Shown in pieces: positions 57,139 to 64,000 of a stretch of DNA of 64,000 nucleotides (position 1 is the first letter of the stretch; each line of letters begins with the position of its first letter). The translations under genes were made by a program, and so were the position numbers. The notes beneath the pieces were generated by a model. That model saw only the letters and a list, made by a program, of their open reading frames with translations, did not search any database and was not told the origin of the DNA. The stretch spans positions 1,240,001-1,304,000 of the forward strand of contig OZ244796.1 of the NCBI GenBank assembly GCA_965219965.1, given 5' to 3'. The stretch comes from G965219965 sp965219965. Its GTDB lineage: Bacteria; Pseudomonadota; Alphaproteobacteria; RS24.

Positions 57139-58394
57139 CCGTCAAATCCCGCCCCGCATAGCAGGCGCGGGATATTTTTCGCCCCACAAGCCCCGCCATA
57201 ATTAGCCACATAGCGTGCCAGCTGCCCCACCATTGGCACACGCGAAGCCGCGCCCAGCGCGACTTGCCGCATGGGGCGCACCCCCGCCAGCCGCGTGGCA
57301 AAAAGCGCGTTAAGGCTGTGCGTGGCCGCAGCCATTAAAAACCCATCGGCCTTTTGGCGGCGCGCATAGGGCGCAAGTGCCGCCGCGCTGCCCGCCACCA
57401 GCCCCAATCTTTTTGCATCAAAAAAACAATCGGCCAAACACGCTGCATCGCGCAAAGTGAGATTATAACCTTGCCCCGCAAGCGGGTGAATAATATGCGC
57501 CGCCTCGCCGAGCAAAGCAAAATGGTTTTGCGTATAGCGGTGCGCCAACAAGGCCGTTAACGGATAAAACTGCCGCGCCGTCACCGCCGTCACATCGCCC
57601 AACAAACCATCAAGCCGTCCTGCAAGCTCCGCCATAAAACCTGTATCCTCTAAAGACAACAAAGCCGCCGCATAAGTATTTTTTTCTGGCCAGACCAACG
57701 CACTTTTCTTTTGACCCGCTAAAGGCAAGACCGCCAATGGGCCACCTGTTTTGAAAATTTGATGCGCCACCCCACCATGCGCTGTGCTATGGTCAAACAC
57801 GCACGCCATTGCGGTTTGTTGATAATCATGCGTGGTTATTTTTATCCCCGCCATGTCACGCAAAGCCGAGCCGCGTCCATCGCCCGCAATCAGTAAATCG
57901 CATGACAATGTTTCGCCATTTTCAAGCGTCACCCCCGCGCCTTTTGTGTTGCGTGCCATGCCCGCCACACGCGCATTGGTTTTTATATTTATCGCCTTAT
58001 GATTTTGCGCCGCACGGATAAGCCCGCCGCACAAATCATCATTCATAATAATATGCGCTAACGCCTCTTTTTTTTCTGCCGCAACAGAAAAACAAAGCGG
58101 CTCGGCCAGCAGGCTGTCGGCAGGGTGGCCATCTGATACGCGCATTTCGCTCACCGCCGACACGCCCGCCAAATCGCCGCCGCAAATCCGTTTCAGCATC
58201 ACCAGCGAGGCAGGGCTTAGCGCGGTTGCCCGCCCATCACCGCCCTCGCGCCCATCGCCAGCACCGGCAAGGCTATCACGCTTATCTAGCAAAGCCACCT
58301 CTGCCCCTGCGGCGGCCAGTGCCAAAGCCCCTGCCAGCCCGCTTAGCCCGCCGCCCGTCACGGCCACATCATAATGCTCTGCATATTGCGCCAT
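57135..58394 (-). CDS. FAD-dependent monooxygenase, UbiH/COQ6 family
   Basis: 419 residues from ATG 58394, which has AAAGG upstream; an earlier GTG is rejected. FAD-binding motif VAVTGGGLSGLAGALALAAA, the NAD(P)H-discriminating CDLLIAGDGRGSALRDMAGI (DG motif) and the C-terminal FALLGEAAHIIHPLAGQGYN (GD-type motif, here GE) followed by LTLRDAACLADCFF place it among ubiquinone-synthesis hydroxylases. Which ring position it hydroxylates cannot be told from sequence alone. Confidence 0.88.
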   Translation of the reverse strand: MAQYAEHYDVAVTGGGLSGLAGALALAAAGAEVALLDKRDSLAGAGDGREGGDGRATALSPASLVMLKRICGGDLAGVSAVSEMRVSDGHPADSLLAEPLCFSVAAEKKEALAHIIMNDDLCGGLIRAAQNHKAINIKTNARVAGMARNTKGAGVTLENGETLSCDLLIAGDGRGSALRDMAGIKITTHDYQQTAMACVFDHSTAHGGVAHQIFKTGGPLAVLPLAGQKKSALVWPEKNTYAAALLSLEDTGFMAELAGRLDGLLGDVTAVTARQFYPLTALLAHRYTQNHFALLGEAAHIIHPLAGQGYNLTLRDAACLADCFFDAKRLGLVAGSAAALAPYARRQKADGFLMAAATHSLNALFATRLAGVRPMRQVALGAASRVPMVGQLARYVANYGGACGAKNIPRLLCGAGFDG

Positions 58395-58419
58395 GCGCCC
58401 GCCTTTCAAATCGCCCACT

Positions 58420-58445
58420 CATTATATATATGTCATTATATAATG
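58420..58445. promoter_or_regulatory. AT-rich palindrome between divergent ubiH-type gene and dapC
   Basis: CATTATATA (58420-58428) and TATATAATG (58437-58445) form a perfect 9-bp inverted repeat, and CATTATATA also recurs directly at 58434. It stands out in a GC-rich context. A likely dapC promoter follows: TTGGGC, 17 bases, TATACT near 58477-58482. Confidence 0.4.
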
Positions 58446-58514
58446 TCCGCCATTTGGGCAAGGGCGCAAATTGCCTTATACTGCCGCCTTTATGGGACGA
58501 AAAATGGGACAAAA

Positions 58515-59729
58515 ATGACCGAAAACCTTGCCGCGCCTTTTACGCAAATCCCCGCTTCGCCCTTCACCCGTTTGCGGCATTTGCTCGCCGACCTGCCCGC
58601 GCCCGCCGCGCCGATAAATTTAGCGGTGGGCGATCCGTGCCATGCCGCGCCTGATTTTGTGTTGGACATTCTCGCCGACAGCCGTGCCGATTATGGCGAC
58701 TATCCGCCCATTCGCGGCCTGCCCGAATGGCGCACCGCTTGCGCCAACTGGCTCACCCGCCGTTTTGACTTGCCCGAAAATATGTTCCCCCACGCCGCGC
58801 AAATCCTGCCCGTTAATGGCACGCGGGAAGCCCTGTTCCTCATCGCCCAGCTCGCGCCGCGCAGCAAAGGTAAAACCCATATCGCCATGCCCAATCCGTT
58901 TTATCAAGTCTATGCCGCCAGCGCGTTGGCGGCGGGGGCGACCCCGCTTTATATGAACGCCACAAAGCAAACCAACTTCCTGCCCGACCCGTCCGCGCTC
59001 ACCCCCGACCAACTTCACAGTCTCCGCGCCATGTTTATTTGCACGCCGGCCATGCCGCAAGGCGCGGTCGCCGATAAAAATTATTTGCACGGACTTTTAG
59101 ACTTGGCGCGAAAATATAAATTCTGGCTTATCACTGATGAATGTTATGCCGATATTTACGACCGCCCGCTAGAAAAAGCCCCGCCCGTTTCCGCCCTCAA
59201 CGCCGCCGCCGAGCGACCCGAAGGGGCGGAAAATCTCATTGCCTTTCATTCTCTGTCCAAACGCTCTGGCCTGCCCGGCTTGCGTTCTGGTTTTTGCGTG
59301 GGCGGGGAAAAGCTTATGGCTAGTTTTTTCCGTTTGCGTATGATTGTCGCCCCGCAAACCCCCATACCCGCGCAAAAAGCCGCCGCCGCCGCATGGGGCG
59401 ATGACGCCCACGCCCAAGCGGGCCGCGCCCTTTACCAAGAAAAAATGGATATGGCCGAAGAAGTGCTAAGCGGCCATTTTGAATTTTACCGCCCTGCAGG
59501 TGGTTTCTTTTTATGGCTCAATGTTGGCGATGGCGAAAAGGCGGCCTACGCGCTGTGGCAAAAAGGCGGCATACGCACATTGCCCGGCGGCTATTTGGCG
59601 CATGACACGCAGGGCGGCAATCCCGCGCAAGCCTATATGCGCGTGGCTTTGGTTGATGAGGTGGAAAAAACCCGCACCGCTTTAACCCAAATGCGTGATA
59701 TAATTTTGCAAGAAGGATACGCATCATGA
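58515..59729 (+). CDS. dapC: Succinyldiaminopimelate aminotransferase, DapC type
   Basis: PLP enzyme of the lysine/diaminopimelate pathway. 404 residues from ATG 58515 (MTENLAAPFTQIPASPFTRL), preceded by GGGAC. Motifs: LAVGDPCHAAPDFVLDIL, YPPIRGLPEWRTACANWL, PVNGTREALFLIAQ, MPNPFYQVYAASALAAGA, TDECYADIYD, and the PLP lysine in FHSLSKRSGLPGLRSGF, characteristic of DapC. Works in the same pathway as dapF in this window. ATGA overlap with ftsK. Confidence 0.9.
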   Translation: MTENLAAPFTQIPASPFTRLRHLLADLPAPAAPINLAVGDPCHAAPDFVLDILADSRADYGDYPPIRGLPEWRTACANWLTRRFDLPENMFPHAAQILPVNGTREALFLIAQLAPRSKGKTHIAMPNPFYQVYAASALAAGATPLYMNATKQTNFLPDPSALTPDQLHSLRAMFICTPAMPQGAVADKNYLHGLLDLARKYKFWLITDECYADIYDRPLEKAPPVSALNAAAERPEGAENLIAFHSLSKRSGLPGLRSGFCVGGEKLMASFFRLRMIVAPQTPIPAQKAAAAAWGDDAHAQAGRALYQEKMDMAEEVLSGHFEFYRPAGGFFLWLNVGDGEKAAYALWQKGGIRTLPGGYLAHDTQGGNPAQAYMRVALVDEVEKTRTALTQMRDIILQEGYAS

Positions 59730-62194
59730 CACAATCGGGCCTGAGCCGTTTTGCCGACCGCCTCCGCCGCGCCCTTATGGGCTTTGCCGCCGCACGCGGG
59801 CGCGAGCTTTTTGGCCTCGCCCTTATGGCCGCCGCTTTGGCTGGCACATGGGCGATGCTTGGCCACGCCCCCGCCGACCCCAGCCTGAATCACAGCACGC
59901 CTGCCGCCGCGCAAAACCCGCTTGGTTTTTATGGCGCGACCGCCGCCGACATCTTTGTGCAATATATTGGGCTGGGTGCGTTTTTGGCCATGCCGCCGCT
60001 TTTCGCGCTTGGCTGGCGGCGTTTACGGAAACGCAAAATCACCCGTCCGTTTTTACGCCTTGCCGCCGCCCTTGCCGCCATTGCGCTGGCCAGCGCGGCA
60101 TGTGCGCTTTATCCTTTCGCGCCCCATGACGACATAACCGCTTTGCCCAATTTCCAAAGCGGGGGCTTGTTGGGCATCGCGCTGGTGCAAGGGTCGGGTT
60201 TTATTTATCTCATTCCGCAACTGACCATGCACACACATGGCACGCAAATTATATTATCGGCGGCGGCGGGGCTGGCCAGTGTGGGCTTGAGCCTTTTTGC
60301 CGCTGGTGCTGTGCGCCAAAGCGGCCAGCTTTTTTATCGGCTCGCTATGTGGCTGTGGCACGCCCTCACGCGCCGCAAAAAACCAAAAGACAAGCCCGCA
60401 CGCAAATCTATTTTTGCGGGTGGCCTGTTGGGCATGGCGCAAAATATCCGCGCCGCTATATATAATGTGTTACCGCGCCCGCAAAATATCTTGGCCCGTT
60501 TCCGCCCCGCTCCCCAAACAATCCAAACGCCTGCCCCCGAATCCGCCCCCAAATCCGCAAGCGAATCCCCCACGCCCGCCGAAAAGCCCAAACCCGCCGC
60601 CGCCAAACAACCTGCCAAAGTTGAAATGCCCAAGAAAAAACCACGCATGGGCAAACGCGCGGCGCGTGAAGACCAACATAATTTGCCGCTTGATGCGAAG
60701 AAAAAAGGCACATTTGAATTGCCGCCTTTGCGTTTACTGGCCGAAGCCCGTCAGCGCAATTTGAAAAAAGTCAGCGAAGATGCGCTAGAAGCCAATGCGC
60801 GTTTGCTAGAAAATGTGTTGCAAGATTTCGGCATTGACGGCAAGGTTTTGCGGGTGCGGCCCGGACCGGTCGTCACCCTTTACGAACTTGAACCCGCCGC
60901 GGGGATACGCATTAACCGCATTGTTGGTTTGGCCGAAGATATTGCCCGTTCCATGAGCGCGGAACGATGCCGCATCGCGCCCTTGCCCGGGCAAAATGTG
61001 GTGGGCATTGAACTGCCCAATACCGACCGCGAAACTGTTTATTTGCGCGAGCTGCTCGCCAGTGACACATTTGAAAAAAATAGCGGCCATTTGCCGATGG
61101 TGTTAGGCAAAGATATTGGCGGTGCGCCCGTGCTGAGCGACCTTGCTAAAATGCCGCATTTGCTGGTCGCTGGCACAACGGGTTCGGGCAAATCTGTGGG
61201 CATTAACACCATGATTTTATCCATTCTTTATCGCATGACGCCCGACCAGTGCCGCCTAATTTTAGTGGACCCGAAAATGCTAGAGCTTTCGGTTTATGAA
61301 GGCATACCGCATTTGCTCGCCCCTGTGGTCACCGAGCCGAAACAGGCGGTGGTCGCGCTTAAATGGGCGGTAGCGGAAATGGAAAGCCGCTATAGCAAAA
61401 TGTCTAAAGTCGGGGTGCGGAACATTGAAAGCTACAACACCCGCATGGAAGAAGCCCGCGCTAAGGGCGAAACATTCAAACGCCAAGTCCAAACCGGCCT
61501 TGATGCCGAAACGGGCGAGGCGATTTATGAAGAAGATGAAATGCCGCCTGAAACCCTGCCCTTTATTGTGATTATCATTGATGAAATGGCCGACCTTATG
61601 TTGGTTGCGGGCAAGGAAATTGAAGGGGCGATACAACGCCTCGCCCAAATGGCACGCGCCGCAGGGGTGCATCTCATCACCGCCACGCAACGCCCTTCTG
61701 TTGATGTGATTACGGGTACGATTAAAGCGAACTTCCCCAGCCGTATTTCTTTTCAGGTGACAACCAAAATTGACAGCCGCACCGTTTTGGGCGAAGGCGG
61801 CGGCGAGCAATTATTAGGCATGGGCGATATGCTATTCATGGCGGGCGGCGGGCGGTTGCAACGCATACATGGGCCGTTCGTTTCCGACAAGGAAGTAGAA
61901 GCGGTGGTGCGCTTTTTGAAACAGCAAGGCACGCCCGATTATGTGGAAGCCGTCACCGATGAGCCAGAAGAAGCCAGCGCAGACGGCATGGGCGGCGATA
62001 GCGGCGACAGCCTTTACGATAAAGCGGTCGCCATTGTCACCCGCGACAATCGCGCCTCTACCAGCTATGTGCAACGCCGCCTTTCTATCGGCTATAATCG
62101 CGCCGCCACTTTAATTGAAAAAATGGAAGAGCAAGGCGTGATAAGCCCGCCCAATCATGCGGGCAAGCGCGAAGTTTTGGTTGGGAAACATTGA
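59726..62194 (+). CDS. ftsK: DNA translocase FtsK
   Basis: Division-septum DNA pump. 822 residues: four N-terminal membrane segments (about residues 30-210), a short Pro/Ala/Lys-rich linker (about 255-315), then alpha and beta motor domains with Walker A VAGTTGSGKSVGINTM, IILVDPKML-like LILVDPKMLELSVYEGIPHL, Walker B IVIIIDEMADLMLVAG and ATQRPSVDVITGTIKANFPS, and the gamma winged-helix (ASTSYVQRRLSIGYNRAATL) that reads KOPS. Starts inside the dapC stop; its own stop overlaps lolA (TGATG). Confidence 0.96.
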   Translation: MTQSGLSRFADRLRRALMGFAAARGRELFGLALMAAALAGTWAMLGHAPADPSLNHSTPAAAQNPLGFYGATAADIFVQYIGLGAFLAMPPLFALGWRRLRKRKITRPFLRLAAALAAIALASAACALYPFAPHDDITALPNFQSGGLLGIALVQGSGFIYLIPQLTMHTHGTQIILSAAAGLASVGLSLFAAGAVRQSGQLFYRLAMWLWHALTRRKKPKDKPARKSIFAGGLLGMAQNIRAAIYNVLPRPQNILARFRPAPQTIQTPAPESAPKSASESPTPAEKPKPAAAKQPAKVEMPKKKPRMGKRAAREDQHNLPLDAKKKGTFELPPLRLLAEARQRNLKKVSEDALEANARLLENVLQDFGIDGKVLRVRPGPVVTLYELEPAAGIRINRIVGLAEDIARSMSAERCRIAPLPGQNVVGIELPNTDRETVYLRELLASDTFEKNSGHLPMVLGKDIGGAPVLSDLAKMPHLLVAGTTGSGKSVGINTMILSILYRMTPDQCRLILVDPKMLELSVYEGIPHLLAPVVTEPKQAVVALKWAVAEMESRYSKMSKVGVRNIESYNTRMEEARAKGETFKRQVQTGLDAETGEAIYEEDEMPPETLPFIVIIIDEMADLMLVAGKEIEGAIQRLAQMARAAGVHLITATQRPSVDVITGTIKANFPSRISFQVTTKIDSRTVLGEGGGEQLLGMGDMLFMAGGGRLQRIHGPFVSDKEVEAVVRFLKQQGTPDYVEAVTDEPEEASADGMGGDSGDSLYDKAVAIVTRDNRASTSYVQRRLSIGYNRAATLIEKMEEQGVISPPNHAGKREVLVGKH

Positions 62195-62820
62195 TGCGGC
62201 ATTTTTTTTCACGCGCTGTTTTTTGCACGCTTTTTTTCACCCTGTTGAGCGCACCCTTATTTGCGCCCGTCTCAACGCCCGCCGCCGCCCAAGCCGCCGC
62301 CGATGATGCCGCGCTTTTGCACGGCATTTCGCGCTATTTCACCTCTATCCCCGCTTTCACGGCGCGGTTTTCGCAAATTAACCCAAGCGGTGATTTGGTG
62401 CGCGGCGTGATGCATTATCAACGCCCAGGGCAAATTGCTTTCATCTATGACCCGCCCAATCAGTTGCGCGTGGTGGTGGACGCCACCCATATTCATGTGC
62501 AGGAAAACGCTCGCGCCACGCCCGACAGCTATGCCATTGACGCCACGCCTTTGCCATTATTTTTCGCCCCCGATTTGGATTTGCATCGCTCTGGCATGGT
62601 TGCCAATATCACCCGCACCCCCAGCACGACAGAAATTTTATTGCAAGACCCGCGCGGCAATATCCCCGGCCAGCTTTATATGAGTTTTAACGCCGCCCCG
62701 CTTGCCTTGCGCGGCTGGCGGGTCATTGACGCGCAGGGGCGGATTATCACTTTGCTTTTGCATAATGTGCAAATTCTTGATGCCATTGCGCCGCATCATT
62801 TCGCGCTAAACAGGCCGTGA
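62194..62820 (+). CDS. lolA: Outer-membrane lipoprotein carrier protein LolA
   Basis: Periplasmic chaperone carrying lipoproteins from LolCDE to the outer membrane. 208 residues with signal peptide (AVFCTLFFTLLSAPLFAPVS, cleaved after AAA or AQA) and the LolA fold: FTSIPAFTARFSQINPSGDL, GVMHYQRPGQIAFIYDPPNQ, VVDATHIHVQ, LRGWRVIDAQGRIITLLLHN. The ftsK-lolA order is common in alphaproteobacteria. Confidence 0.92.
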   Translation: MRHFFSRAVFCTLFFTLLSAPLFAPVSTPAAAQAAADDAALLHGISRYFTSIPAFTARFSQINPSGDLVRGVMHYQRPGQIAFIYDPPNQLRVVVDATHIHVQENARATPDSYAIDATPLPLFFAPDLDLHRSGMVANITRTPSTTEILLQDPRGNIPGQLYMSFNAAPLALRGWRVIDAQGRIITLLLHNVQILDAIAPHHFALNRP

Positions 62821-62821
62821 T

Positions 62822-63451
62822 ATGTCCACAGCAGACGCGCCGCCGCCAGAAAATTTAGAAACGCTAGAAGGGGAAGTGCGGATTTTAACCCTCATACGGC
62901 AATTCACCGACCGTGCTTTGCAGGTGAATTGGTTTAGCCAGCTTGGCGAGCCGCTTAGCGAAGCGACACAAAATGATGCCCGCCATTTTATGCACGCGCT
63001 TGGTTTTCCCGACGCGCAAATTGCTTTGCTCGCCTCTTGGGAAGATGCCGCCAATGCGTGCGAGACCACCAACATAAATGCCGAGGCGTGGGAGGCCGAA
63101 GAGCAGCTCCGCGCCGCCGCCCTTACGCAAACTTTGCAAGCGGTCAGCCAAGAAGGTTTGGGCGTTTTGCTCACCCATTTATCGGGCGCGCTGGTGGAAA
63201 CGGTGGAAGACGCGCTCACGGAAGCCTTTTATTATGCCGATATGGAGGCGGAAAATGCCGATATATGCGCCAAGCTCGCTTTGGGTTGCGCCCAGCAGGC
63301 CTGTCACGGCGCGGCTTTGGCCATAGCGGCGGCGGCTGTCACAGAAGAAGAAACCACCACCCAAAACCACCCGCTTATTTTGCGCTTTCAGCTTTTTGAG
63401 CAAGGCCGTTGGCCGGTGTCGCTGGTCGGGCAGAGTTTTAATTTATTTTAA
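62822..63451 (+). CDS. Hypothetical soluble protein
   Basis: 209 residues, no family recognised. It is acidic and alanine-rich, has no signal peptide or membrane segment, and is probably helical (e.g. EVRILTLIRQFTDRALQVNW, LALGCAQQACHGAALAIAAA), with a C-terminal WPVSLVGQSFNLF. It starts one base after lolA and is followed at nine bases by xthA, so it belongs to the ftsK-lolA transcript. Confidence 0.75.
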   Translation: MSTADAPPPENLETLEGEVRILTLIRQFTDRALQVNWFSQLGEPLSEATQNDARHFMHALGFPDAQIALLASWEDAANACETTNINAEAWEAEEQLRAAALTQTLQAVSQEGLGVLLTHLSGALVETVEDALTEAFYYADMEAENADICAKLALGCAQQACHGAALAIAAAAVTEEETTTQNHPLILRFQLFEQGRWPVSLVGQSFNLF

Positions 63452-63460
63452 GGCAAACCA

Positions 63461-64000
63461 ATGCGGATTATCAGTTGGAACATTAACTCCGTGCGCCTTC
63501 GCATTGGGCTGGCCGAAAATTTATTGCGCCAGCACAAGCCCGATATTTTATGCTTGCAAGAAACAAAATGCCCGAATGATTCTTTTCCTGAAAAAAATTT
63601 CACCGCGCTTGGTTATAAGCACATTATCAAAAACGGCATTAAGGGTTATCACGGCGTCGCCACCATTAGCCGTGTGCCGATTGCGTCCAGCAAAATCATT
63701 GATTTTTGCGGGCGCAAAGATGGCCGCCATATTGAAGCCCTTGTCACCTATCGCCGCCAGCCGCTAAGCGTGCATAATTTTTATGTCCCCGCAGGCGGTG
63801 ATGAACCTGACCGCCGCGTGAATGAAAAATTTGGCCATAAGTTAGACTTCCTCACCGAAATGGAAACCCTGTTCAAAAAAGCCCGTCAGAAAAAACCGCA
63901 CGGCGCGTTTTGTTGGGCGACCTTAACATCGCACCCTTTGAACATGATGTTTGGTCGTCCAAGCAATTAAAAAATGTGGTTAGCCACACCGCGATTGAGC
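63461..64000 (+). pseudogene. xthA: Exodeoxyribonuclease III, frameshifted and cut by the window end
   Basis: The N-terminal 145 residues are clearly ExoIII/Xth (MRIISWNINSVRLR, PDILCLQETKCPNDSFPEKN, GYHGVATISRVPI, NFYVPAGGDEPDRRVNEKFG, KLDFLTEME). After KKPHGA near 63905 the frame shifts: the expected VLLGDLNIAPFEHDVWSSK continues in the +1 register (63907 onward) up to the window edge, while the original frame stops at 63970. One missing G in the GGCGCGTTTTG stretch explains it. This is either a true loss of function or a sequencing/assembly error; ExoIII is a base-excision repair enzyme and an error is at least as likely. Confidence 0.85.

Overview
The window reads as a stretch of chromosome from an alphaproteobacterium. 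The evidence is gene content and order: a cytochrome c maturation run ccmABCDG, a dapF-mtaB-ftsY-yciB run facing ffh-rpsP-rimM-trmD-rplS-leuCDB-asd, an alphaproteobacterial-type DapC, a DUF2794 protein, an IalB-like secreted protein, and a LolA-FtsK-DapC run. Most genes are housekeeping genes packed into operons with 1 to 8 base overlaps. I cannot name the genus. No rRNA, CRISPR array, transposase or integrase was found; the one RNA gene found is tRNA-Gly(GCC).

Layout. 0-10.3 kb: gpsA, a divergent TetR gene, three small XRE regulators among palindromic repeats, tsaD, a tetrapyrrole operon (hemC-hemD-hemY-like), an outer-membrane barrel, yggT and folD. 10.3-15.4 kb: a mosaic in which argG sits among accessory genes: a DUF262/DUF1524 defence-type protein behind 22-bp tandem repeats, a second copy of one XRE gene, a small membrane protein and a GIY-YIG protein. 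15.4-24.6 kb: rlmN, an IalB-like protein, phhB, and a complete type I secretion apparatus (TolC, ABC exporter, membrane fusion protein) with no recognisable substrate beside it, then a Bax-inhibitor-1 protein and DUF2794. 24.7-34 kb: acnA, ccmABCDG, yciB, ftsY, mtaB, dapF. 34.2-47.5 kb: SRP/ribosome maturation, leucine synthesis, asd and succinate dehydrogenase, with an ATPase gene inserted between sdhA and sdhB. 47.5-50.1 kb: an AT-rich accessory patch with GC-rich repeats, a small membrane protein and a PD-(D/E)XK nuclease-like protein, ending in a dense cluster of DnaA boxes. 50.1-54 kb: sulfate activation (cysD, cysNC) with a TetR gene in the same operon. 54-64 kb: aldo/keto reductase, tRNA-Gly, CnoX-like thioredoxin, LON-domain protein, Trm112-like protein, a UbiH-type monooxygenase, dapC, ftsK, lolA, an unknown protein and an xthA reading frame broken by a frameshift.

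The features most worth a second look are accessory genes set singly into housekeeping operons, each with its own unusual control region. The clearest is the ATPase/DUF234-type gene inside the sdh operon: its promoter carries two identical 16-bp palindromes and lies so close to the ATG that the mRNA should be leaderless. Others are the 22-bp iteron-like repeats before the DUF262 gene, an XRE gene present twice in 277-bp copies, a cluster of four perfect DnaA boxes, and a CysD carrying a histone H1-like lysine-rich N-terminal extension of about 155 residues. Short tandem duplications at gene edges (65 bp, 18 bp, 22 bp, 27 bp units) recur across the window.

All functional calls rest on motif and family recognition by eye; no database search was run.
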